Shown here piece after piece: positions 52,010 to 62,611 of a DNA stretch of 64,000 bases. Source of the stretch: Prosopocoilus inquinatus (lineage: Eukaryota; Arthropoda; Insecta; Coleoptera; Lucanidae); NCBI GenBank assembly GCA_036172665.1, contig JAYKNF010000029.1, positions 62,001-126,000 on the forward strand. The letters run 5' to 3'. The notes under the pieces were generated by a model. That model saw only the letters and a program-made list of their open reading frames with translations, was not told where the DNA came from and did not search any database. A program made the translations under genes and the position numbers. Position 1 is the stretch's first letter, and the number at the start of each line of letters is the position of its first letter.

Positions 52010-53882
52010 TCCTGTGATGTATCTAATCGATCCTTACTCATCTATCATGTTATTTGACGTTTGGATGGACTCCAGTAACTCTGATGTGAGATACAATGTT
52101 TTTGGACGCAGCAGGAGCTGGAAATAGTTTGAAACGAAACAACACGTATTTTCGTTGTTCCTGTGCTGTATCTAATCGATCCTTACTCATATATCATGTT
52201 ATTTGGCGTTTCGATGGACTCCAGTAGCTCTGATGTGAGATACGACGTTTTCGGACGCAGCAGAAGCTGGAAATAGTTTTAAACGAAACAACACGTATTA
52301 GCGTTGTTTCTGTGATGTATCTAATCGATCCTTACTCATCTATCATGTTATTTGACGTTTCGATGGACTCCAGTAACTCTAATGTGAGATACGAAATTTT
52401 CGGACGCAGCAGAAGCTGGAAATAGTTTTAAACGAAACAACACGCATTAGCGTTGTTCCTGTGATGTATCTAATCGATCCTTACTTATCTATCATGTTAT
52501 TTGACGTTTGGATGGACTCCAGTAACCCTGACGTGAGATACGAAGTTCTCGGACGCAGCAGAAGCTGGAAATAGTTTTAAACGAAACAACACGTATTAGC
52601 GTTGTTCCTGTGATGTATCTAATCGATCCTTACTCATCTATCATGTTATTTGACGTTTGGATGGACTCCAGTAACTCTGATGTGAGATACAAAGTTTTTG
52701 GACGCAGCAGGAGCTGGAAATAGTTTGAAACGAAACAACACGTATTTTCGTAGTTCCTGTGCTGTATCTAATCGATCCTTACTCATATATCATGTTATTT
52801 GGCGTTTCGATGGACTCCAGTAGCTCTGATGTGAGATACGACGTTTTCGGACGCAGCAGAAGCTGGAAATAGTTTTAAACGAAACAACACGTATTAGCGT
52901 TGTTCCTGTGATGTATCTAATCGATCCTTACTCATCTATCATGTTATTTGGCGTATCGATGGACTCCAGTAACTTTGATGTGAAATACGAAGTTCTCGGA
53001 CGCAGCTGAAGCTGGAAATAGTTTTAAATGAAACAACACGTATTAGCGTTGTTCCTGTGCTGTATCTAATCGATCCTTACTCATATATCATGTTATTTGG
53101 CGTTTCGATGGACTCCAGTAACTTTGATGGGAGATACGAAGTTCTCGGACGCAGCTGAAGCTGGAAATAGTTTTAAGTGAAACAACACGTATTAGCGTTG
53201 TTCCTGTGATGTATCTAAACGATCCTTACTTATCTAACATGTTATTTGACGTTTGGATGGACTCCAGTAACTCTAATGTGAGATACGAAATTTTCTGACA
53301 CAGCAGAAGCTGGAAATAGTTTTAAACGAAACAACACGCATTAGCGTTGTTCCTGTGATGTATCTAATCGATCCTTACTTATCTATCATGGTATTTGACG
53401 TTTGGATGGGCTCCAGTAACCCTGACGTGAGATACGAAGTTCTCGGACGCAGCAGAAGCTGGAAATAGTTTTAAACGAAACAACACGCATTAGCGTTGTT
53501 CCTGTGATGTATCTAATCGATCCTTACTTATCTATCATGTTATTTGACGTTTGGATGGACTCCAGTAACCCTGATGTGAGATACAAAGTTTTTGGACGCA
53601 GCAGAAGCTGGAAATAGTTTTGAACGAAACAACACGTATTAGCGTTGTTCCTGTGATGTATCTAATCGATCCTTACTCATCTATCATGTTATTTGGCGTT
53701 TCGATGGACTCCAGTAACTTTGATGTGAGATACGAAGTTCTCGGACGCAGCTGAAGCTAGAAATAGTTTCAAACGAAACAACACGCATTAGCGTTGTTAC
53801 TGTGATGTATCTAATCGATCCTTATTTATCTATCATGTTATTTGACGTTTGGATGGACTCCAGTAAGTCTGATGTGAGATAC
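52010..53882 (+). repeat. HOR segment shared with 60.8-62.6 kb
   Basis: Carries the D (ACAATGTTTTTGG), TATTTTCG, CGTAGTTCC, GTATCGATGG and GATGGGAGATACG monomers in the order of 2.7-6.2 kb. Compared with that segment, about 18 monomers (roughly 2.1-2.2 kb) are skipped. It matches 60,799-61,990 at an offset of 8,789 and 61,993-62,611 at an offset of 8,729. Private difference: CATGGTATTTG near 53,387. Confidence 0.85.
53511..53659 (+). repeat. Chimeric C/D monomer
   Basis: The first half reads AACCCTGATGTGAGATAC like class C, and the second half AAAGTTTTTGG and TTTTGAACG like class D. The switch lies within the shared GATGTGAGATAC. The same chimera at 62,240-62,388 shows it arose before these two blocks separated. 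Confidence 0.8.
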
Positions 53883-55379
53883 GAAGTTCTCGGACGCAGC
53901 AGAAGCTGGGAATAGTTTTAGACGAAACAACACGCATTAGCGTTGTTCCTGTGATGTATCTAATCGATCCTTACTTATCTATCATGTTATTTGACGTTTG
54001 GATGGACTCCAGTAACCCTGACGTGAGATACGAAGTTCTCGGACGCAGCAGAAGCTGGAAATAGTTTTAAACGAAACATCACGTATTAGCGTTGTTCCTG
54101 TTATGTATCTAATCGATCCTTACTCATCTATCATGTTATTTGAAGTTTGGATGGACTCCAGTAACTCTGATGTGAGATACAAAGTTTTTGGACGCAGCAG
54201 AACCTGGAAATAGTTTTAAACGAAACAACACGCATTAGCGTTGTTCCTGTGATGTATCTAATCGATCCTTACTCATCTATCATGTTATTTGGCGTTTCGA
54301 TGGACTCCAGTAGCTCTGATGTGAGATACGACGTTTTCTGAGGCAGCAGAAGCTGGAAATAGTTTTAAACGAAACAACACGCATTAGCGTTGTTCCTGTG
54401 ATGTATCTAATCGATCCTTACTCATCTATCATGTTATTTGGCGTTTCGATGGACTCCAGTAACTTTGATGTGAGATACGAAGTTCTCGGACGCAGCTGAA
54501 GCTAGAAATAGTTTTAAACGAAACAACACGCATTAGCGTTGTTACTGTGATGTATCTAATCGATCCTTACTCATCTATCATGTTATTTGACGTTTGGATG
54601 GACTTCAGTAACTCTGATGTGAGATACAAAGTTTTTGGACGCAGCAGAAGCTGGAAATAGTTTTGAACGAAACAACACGTATTAGCGTTGTTCCTGTGAT
54701 GTATCTAATCGATCCTTACTCATCTATCATGTTATTTGGCGTTTCGATGGACTCCAGTAACTTTGATGTGAGATACGAAGTTCTCGGACGCAGCTGAAGC
54801 TAGAAATAGTTTTAAACGAAACAACACGCATTAGCGTTGTTACTGTGATGTATCTAGTCGATCCTTACTCATCTATCATGTTATTTGACGTTTGGATGGA
54901 CTCCAGTAACTCTGATGTGAGATACAAAGTTTTTGGACGCAGCAGAAGCTGGAAATAGTTTTGAACGAAACAACACGTATTAGCGTTGTTCCTGTGATGT
55001 ATCTAAACGATCCTTACTTAGCTACTATGTTATTTGACGTTTGGATGGACTCCAGTAACTCTAATGTGAGATACGAAATTTTCGGACGCAGCAGAAGCTG
55101 GAAATAGTTTTAAACGAAACAACACGCATTAGCATTTTTCCTGTGATGTATCTAATCGATCCTTACTCATCTATCATGTTATTTGGCGTTTCGATGGACT
55201 CCAGTAACCCTGACGTGAGATACGAAGTTCTCGGACGCAGCAGAAGCTGGAAATAGTTTTAAACGAAACAACACGTATTAGCGTTGTTCCTGTGATGTAT
55301 CTAATCGATCCTTACTCATCTATCATGTTATTTGACGTTTCGATGGACTCCAGTAACTCTAATGTGAGATACGAAATTT
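53883..55379 (+). repeat. Mosaic monomers upstream of the 14-monomer repeat
   Basis: Starts inside an S/C chimeric monomer (53,809-53,957: AAGTCTGATG head, then AAGTTCTCGG). It has private changes such as AGCTGGGAATAG (about 53,906), TTTAGACG, GAAACATCACG (about 54,075), CCTGTTATGT (about 54,097), TTTGAAGTTTGG (about 54,141) and GCATTTTTCC (about 55,131). A T-then-D pair is repeated at about 54,410-54,700 and 54,710-55,000. Confidence 0.75.
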
Positions 55380-57463
55380 TCGGACGCAGCAGAAGCTGGA
55401 AATAGTTTTAAACGAAACAACACGCATTAGCGTTGTTCCTGTGATGTATCTAATCGATCCTTACTTATCTATCATGTTATTTGACGTTTGGATGGACTCC
55501 AGTAACCCTGACGTGAGATACGAAATTCTCGGACGCAGCAGAAGCTGGAAATAATTTTAAACGAAACAACACGTATTAGCGTTGTTCCTGTTATGTATCT
55601 AATCGATCCTTACTCATCTATCATGTTATTTGACGTTTGGATGGACTCCAGTAACTCTGATGTGAGATACAAAGTTTTTGGACGCAGCAGAACCTGGAAA
55701 TAATTTTAAACGAAACAACACGCATTAGCGTTGTTCCTGTGATGTATCTAATGGATCCTTACTCATCTATCATGTTATTTGACGTTTGGATGGACTCCAG
55801 TAACTCTGATGAGAGACACAAAGATTTCGGACGCAGCAGAAGCTGGAAATAGTTTTGAACGAAACAACACGTATTAGCGTTGTTCCTGTGATGTATCTAA
55901 TCGATCCTTACTCATCTATCATGTTATTTGACGTTTCGATGGACTCCAGTAACTCTAACGTGAGATACGAAATTTTCGGACGCAGCAGAAGCTGGGAATA
56001 GTTTTAAACGAAACAACACGCATTAGCGTTGTTCCTGTGATGTATCTAATCGATCCTTACTTATCTATCATGTTATTTCACGTTTGGATGGACTCCAGTA
56101 ACCCTGACGTGAGATACGAAGTTCTCGGACGCAGCAGAAGCTGGAAATAGTTTTAAACGAAACAACACGTATTAGCGTTGTTCCTGTTATGTATCTAATC
56201 GATCCTTACTCATCTATCATGTTATTTGACGTTTGGATGGACTCCAGTAACTCTGATGTGAGATACAAAGTTTTTGGACGCAGCAGAACCTGGAAATAGT
56301 TTTAAACCAAACAACACGCATTAGCGTTGTTCCTGTGTTGTATCTAATCGATCCTTACTCATCTATCATGTTATTTGGCGTTTCGATGGACTCCAGTAGC
56401 TCTGATGTGAGATACGACGTTTTCTGAGGCAGCAGAAGCTGGAAATAGTTTTAAACGAAACAACACGCATTAGCGTTGTTCCTGTGATGTATCTAATCGA
56501 TCCTTACTCATCTGTCATGTTATTTGACGTTTCGATGGACTCCAGTAACTCTAATGTGAGAAACGAAATTTTCGGAAGCAGCAGAAGCTGGAAATAGTTT
56601 TAAACGAAACAACACGCATTAGCGTTGTTCCTGTGATGTATCTAACCGATCCTTACTTATCTATCATGTTATTTGACGTTTGGATGGACTCCAGTAACCC
56701 TGACGTGAGATACGAAGTTCTGGGACGCAGCAGAACCTGGAAATAGTTTTAAACGAAACAGCGCGCATTAGCGTTGTTCCTGTGATGTATCTAATCGATC
56801 CTTACTCATCTATCATGTTATTTGGCGTTTCGATGGACTCCAGTAACTTAGATGTGAGATACGAAGTTCTCGGACGCAGCTGAAGCTAGAAATAGTTTTA
56901 AACGAAACAACACGCATTAGCGTTGTTCCTGTGATGTATCTAATCGATACTTACTCATCTATCATGTTATTTGACGTTTCGATGGACTCCAGTAACTCTA
57001 ATGTGAGAAACGAAATTTTCGGACGCAGCAGAAGCTGGAAATAGTTTTAAACGAAACAACACGCATTAGCGTTGTTCCTGTGATGTATCTAATCGATCCT
57101 TACTCATCTAGCATGTTATTTGACGTTTGGATGGACTCCAGTAACTCTGATGTGATACAAAGTTTTTGGACGCAGCAGAAGCTGGAAATAATTTTGAACG
57201 AAACAACACCTATTAGCGTTGTTCCTGTGATGTATCTAATCGATCCTTACTCATCTATCATGTTATTTGACGTTTCGATGGACTCCAGTAACTCTAATGT
57301 GAGATACGAAATTTTCGGACGCAGCAGAAGCTGGAAATAGTTTTAAACGAAACAACACGCATTAGCGTTGTTCCTGTGATGTATCTAATCGATCCTTACT
57401 TATCTATCATGTTATTTGGCGTTTCGATGGACTCCAGTAAATCTGACGTGAGATACTAAGTTC
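55380..57463 (+). repeat. 14-monomer duplication, left copy (period 2,084 bp)
   Basis: Matches 57,464-59,376 at an offset of 2,084 bp up to the 2-bp deletion near 57,150 and 2,086 after it. Shared markers are GAAATTCTCGG (55,522 and 57,606), TTATTTCACG (56,073 and 58,157), TTCGGAAGCAGC (56,571 and 58,655), GTTCTGGGACGC (56,717 and 58,801) and AATCGATACTTAC (56,942 and 59,026). It contains a BamHI site (GGATCC) at 55,753. The two copies differ at well over a dozen positions. The copy proper ends at 57,290. Confidence 0.88.
57087..57233 (+). repeat. D-class monomer with 2-bp deletion, different site (147 bp)
   Basis: GATGTGAGATACAAAG has become GATGTGATACAAAG, losing GA near 57,150. This lesion is independent of the 2-bp deletions in the 10.28-kb units. 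It produces an 86-codon frame at 57,080-57,340, which is not a gene. The partner monomer in the right copy (about 59,173) is full length, so the deletion came after the 14-monomer duplication. Confidence 0.9.
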
Positions 57464-59376
57464 TCGGACGCAGCAGAAGCTGGAAATAGTTTTAAACGAA
57501 ACAACACGCATTAGCGTTGTTCCTGTGATGTATCTAATCGATCCTTACTTATCTATCATGTTATTTGACGTTTGGATGGACTCCAGTAACCCTGACGTGA
57601 GATACGAAATTCTCGGACGCAGCAGAAGCTGGAAATAGTTTTAAACGAAACAACACGTATTAGCGTTGTTCCTGTTATGTATCTAATCGATCCTTACTCA
57701 TCTATCATGTTATTTGACGTTTGGATGGACTCCAGTAACTCTGATGTGAGATACAAAGTTTTTGGACGCAGCAGAACCTGGAAATAATTTTAAACGAAAC
57801 AACACGCATTAGCGTTGTTCCTGTGATGTATCTAATCGATCCTTACTCATCTATCATGTTATTTGACTTTTGGATGGACTCCAGTAACTCTGATGAGAGA
57901 CACAAAGATTTCGGACGCAGCAGAAGCTGGAAATAGTTTTGAACGAAACAACACGTATTAGCGTTGTTCCTGTCATGTATCTAATCGATCCTTACTCATC
58001 TATCATGTTATTTGACGTTTCGATGGACTCCAGTAACTCTAATGTGAGATACGAAATTTTAGGACGCAGCAGAAACTGGGAATAGTTTTAAACGAAACAA
58101 CACGCATTAGCGTTGTTCCTGTGATGTATCCAATCGATCCTTACTTATCTATCATGTTATTTCACGTTTGGATGGACTCCAGTAACCCTGACGTGAGATA
58201 CGAAGTTCTCGGACGCAGCAGAAGCTGGAAATAGTTTTAAACGAAACAACACGTATTAGCGTTGTTCCTGTTATGTATCTAATCGATCCTTACTCATCTA
58301 TCATGTTATTTGACGTTTGGAGGGACTCCAGTAACTCTGATGTGAGATACAAAGTTTTTGGACGCAGCAGAACCTGGAAATAGTTTTAAACGAAACAACA
58401 CGCATTAGCGTTGTTCCTGTGATGTATCTAATCGATCCTTACTCATCTATCATGTTATTTGGCGTTTCGATGGACTCCAGTAGCTCTGATGTGAGATACG
58501 ACGTTTTCTGAGGCAGCAGAAGCTGGAAATAGTTTTAAACGAAACAACACGCATTAGCGTTGTTCCTGTGATGTATCTAATCGATCCTTACTCATCTATC
58601 ATGTTATTTGACGTTTCGATGGACTCCAGTAACTCTAATGTGAGAAACGAAATTTTCGGAAGCAGCAGAAGCTGGAAATAGTTTTAAACGAAACAACACG
58701 CATTAGCGTTGTTCCTGTGATGTATCTAATCGATCCTTACTTATCTATCATGTTATTTGACGTTTGGATGAACTCCAGTAACCCTGACGAGAGATACGAA
58801 GTTCTGGGACGCAGCAGAACCTGGAAATAGTTTTAAACGAAACAACGCGCATTAGCGTTGTTCCTGTGATGTATCTAATCGATCCTTACTCATCTATCAT
58901 GTTATTTGGCGTTTCGATGGACTCCAGTAACTTAGATGTGAGATACGAAGTTCTCGGACGCAGCTGAAGCTAGAAATAGTTTTAAACGAAACAACGCGCA
59001 TTAGCATTGTTCCTGTGATGTATCTAATCGATACTTACTCATCTATCATGTTATTTGACGTTTCGATGGACTCCAGTAACTCTAATGTGAGAAACGAAAT
59101 TTTCGGACGCAGCAGAAGCTGGAAATAGTTTTAAACGAAACAACACGCATTATCGTTGTTCCTGTGATGTATCTAATCGATCCTTACTCATCTAGCATGT
59201 TATTTGACGTTTGGATGGACTCCAGTAACTCTGATGTGAGATACAAAGTTTTTGGACGCAGCAGAAGCTGGAAATAATTTTGAACGAAACAACACCTATT
59301 AGCGTTGTTCCTGTGATGTATCTAATCGATCCTTACTCATCTATCATGTTATTTGACGTTTCGATGGACTCCAGTA
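57464..59376 (+). repeat. 14-monomer duplication, right copy
   Basis: Same monomer order as 55,380-57,290. Differences seen include GACTTTTGG (about 57,864), CCTGTCATG (about 57,969), GAAACTGGG (about 58,072), TATCCAATCG (about 58,127), GGAGGGACTCC (about 58,319), GACGAGAG (about 58,787), ACAACGCGC (about 58,992), GCATTGTTCC and ATTATCG (about 59,149). The match ends at 59,377 (AGCTC facing AACTC). Confidence 0.87.
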
Positions 59377-60798
59377 GCTCTGATGTGAGATACGACGTTT
59401 TCTGAGGCAGCAGAAGCTGGAAATAGTTTTAAACGAAACAACACGCATTAGCGTTGTTCCTGTGATGTATCTAATCGATCCTTACTTATCTATCATGTTA
59501 TTTGACGTTTGGATGGACTCCAGTAACCCTGACGTGAGATACGAAGTTCTCGGACGCAGCAGAAGCTGGAAATAGTTTTAAACGAAACAACACGTATTAG
59601 CGTTGTTCCTGTGATGTATCTAATTGATCCTTACTCGTCTATCATGTTATTTGACGTTTGGATGGACTTCAGTAACTCTGATGTGAGATACAAAGTTTTT
59701 GGACGCAGCAGAAGCTGGAAATAGTTTTGAACGAAACAACACGTATTAGCGTTGTTCCTGTGATGTATCTAATCGATCCTTACTCATCTATCATGTTATT
59801 TGGCGTTTCGATAGACTCCAGTAACTTTGATGTGAGATACGAAGTTCTCGGACGCAGCTGAAGCTAGAAATAGTTTCAAACGAAACAACACGCATTAGCG
59901 TTGTTACTGCGATGTATCTAATCGATCCTTATTTATCTATCATGTTATTTGACGTTTGGATGGACTCCAGTAAGTCTGATGTGAGATACAAAGTTTTTGG
60001 ACGCAGCAGGAGCTGGAAATAGTTTTAAACGAAACAACACGTATTAGCGTTGTTCCTGTGCTGTATCTAATCGATCCTTACTCATCTATCATGTTATTTG
60101 ACGTTTCGATGGACTCCAGTAACTCTAATGTGAGATACGAAATTTTCGGACGCAGCAGAAGCTGGAAATAGTTTTAAACGAAACAACACGCATTAGCGTT
60201 GTTCCTGTGATGTATCTAATCGATCCTTACTCATCTATCATGTTATTTGACGTTTGGATGGACTCCAGTAACTTTGATGTGAAATACGAAGTTCTCGGAC
60301 GCAGCTGAAGCTGGAAATAGTTTTAAATGAAACAACACGTATTAGCGTTGTTCCTGTGATGTATCTAAACGATCCTTACTTATCTAACATGTTATTTGAC
60401 GTTTGGATGGACTCCAGTAACCCTGACGTGAGATACGAAGTTCTCGGACGCAGCAGAAGCTGGAAATAGTTTTAAACGAAACAACACGCATTAGCGTTGT
60501 TCCTGTGATGTATCTAATCGATCCTTACTTATCTATCATGTTATTTGACGTTTGGATGGACTCCAGTAACCCTGACGTGAGATACGAAGTTCTCGGACGC
60601 AGCAGGAGCTGGAAATAGTTTTAAACGAAACAACACGTATTAGCGTTGTTCCTGTGATGTATCTAATCGATCCTTACTCATCTATCATGTTATTTGGCGT
60701 TTCGATGGACTACAGTAACCCTGACGTGAGATACGAAGTTCTCGGACGCAGCAGAAGCTGGAAATAGTTTTAAACGAAACAACACGTATTAGCGTTGT
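59377..60798 (+). repeat. HOR segment resembling 6.1-7.3 kb
   Basis: G (TTCTGAGG), C, D with GGACTTCAG, T, S, N, T variant (GAAATAC), then C monomers, an order close to 6,110-7,250. Private changes are TTACTCGTC (about 59,631), GATAGACTCC (about 59,810), GTTACTGCGATG (about 59,904) and GGACTACAG (about 60,707). Relative to 51.7-52.0 kb it carries two extra monomers. Confidence 0.75.
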
Positions 60799-62611
60799 TC
60801 CTGTGATGTATCTAATCGATCCTTACTCATCTATCATGTTATTTGACGTTTGGATGGACTCCAGTAACTCTGATGTGAGATACAATGTTTTTGGACGCAG
60901 CAGGAGCTGGAAATAGTTTGAAACGAAACAACACGTATTTTCGTTGTTCCTGTGCTGTATCTAATCGATCCTTACTCATATATCATGTTATTTGGCGTTT
61001 CGATGGACTCCAGTAGCTCTGATGTGAGATACGACGTTTTCGGACGCAGCAGAAGCTGGAAATAGTTTTAAACGAAACAACACGTATTAGCGTTGTTTCT
61101 GTGATGTATCTAATCGATCCTTACTCATCTATCATGTTATTTGACGTTTCGATGGACTCCAGTAACTCTAATGTGAGATACGAAATTTTCGGACGCAGCA
61201 GAAGCTGGAAATAGTTTTAAACGAAACAACACGCATTAGCGTTGTTCCTGTGATGTATCTAATCGATCCTTACTTATCTATCATGTTATTTGACGTTTGG
61301 ATGGACTCCAGTAACCCTGACGTGAGATACGAAGTTCTCGGACGCAGCAGAAGCTGGAAATAGTTTTAAACGAAACAACACGTATTAGCGTTGTTCCTGT
61401 GATGTATCTAATCGATCCTTACTCATCTATCATGTTATTTGACGTTTGGATGGACTCCAGTAACTCTGATGTGAGATACAAAGTTTTTGGACGCAGCAGG
61501 AGCTGGAAATAGTTTGAAACGAAACAACACGTATTTTCGTAGTTCCTGTGCTGTATCTAATCGATCCTTACTCATATATCATGTTATTTGGCGTTTCGAT
61601 GGACTCCAGTAGCTCTGATGTGAGATACGACGTTTTCGGACGCAGCAGAAGCTGGAAATAGTTTTAAACGAAACAACACGTATTAGCGTTGTTCCTGTGA
61701 TGTATCTAATCGATCCTTACTCATCTATCATGTTATTTGGCGTATCGATGGACTCCAGTAACTTTGATGTGAAATACGAAGTTCTCGGACGCAGCTGAAG
61801 CTGGAAATAGTTTTAAATGAAACAACACGTATTAGCGTTGTTCCTGTGCTGTATCTAATCGATCCTTACTCATATATCATGTTATTTGGCGTTTCGATGG
61901 ACTCCAGTAACTTTGATGGGAGATACGAAGTTCTCGGACGCAGCTGAAGCTGGAAATAGTTTTAAGTGAAACAAAACGTATTAGCGTTGTAACCAGTAAC
62001 TCTAATGTGAGATACGAAATTTTCTGACACAGCAGAAGCTGGAAATAGTTTTAAACGAAACAACACGCATTAGCGTTGTTCCTGTGATGTATCTAATCGA
62101 TCCTTACTTATCTATCATGTTATTTGACGTTTGGATGGGCTCCAGTAACCCTGACGTGAGATACGAAGCTCTCGGACGCAGCAGAAGCTGGAAATAGTTT
62201 TAAACGAAACAACACGCATTAGCGTTGTTCCTGTGATGTATCTAATCGATCCTTACTTATCTATCATGTTATTTGACGTTTGGATGGACTCCAGTAACCC
62301 TGATGTGAGATACAAAGTTTTTGGACGCAGCAGAAGCTGGAAATAGTTTTGAACGAAACAACACGTATTAGCGTTGTTCCTGTGATGTATCTAATCGATC
62401 CTTACTCATCTATCATGTTATTTGGCGTTTCGATGGACTCCAGTAACTTTGATGTGAGATACGAAGTTCTCGGACGCAGCTGAAGCTAGAAATAGTTTCA
62501 AACGAAACAACACGCATTAGCGTTGTTACTGTGATGTATCTAATCGATCCTTATTTATCTATCATGTTATTTGACGTTTGGATGGACTCCAGTAAGTCTG
62601 ATGTGAGATAC
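60799..62611 (+). repeat. HOR segment, second copy of the 52.0-53.9 kb block
   Basis: Follows 52,010-53,882 at an offset of 8,789, then 8,729 after a 60-bp net loss at 61,990. Differences include ACAAAACGT (about 61,970) and GAAGCTCTCGG (about 62,165). The right limit is at 62,612, where ACAAAATTTTTGG faces ACGAAGTTCTCGG. Confidence 0.85.
61853..62090 (+). repeat. Composite 238-bp monomer, junction with AA filler
   Basis: After TTAGCGTTGT (monomer position 138, at 61,990) come two extra A bases (61,991-61,992) and then CCAGTAACTCTAATG (position 52 of the next monomer). Sixty-two bases are missing and two gained. The intact counterpart is at about 53,064-53,361. The two A bases at the joint suggest end joining rather than homologous exchange; that is inference. 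Confidence 0.92.

Noticed and set aside
57080..57340. 86-codon open frame
   Set aside because: Caused by the separate GA deletion near 57,150. Its left half is out of frame with the products of the other deletion monomers for part of its length, as expected for an accident.
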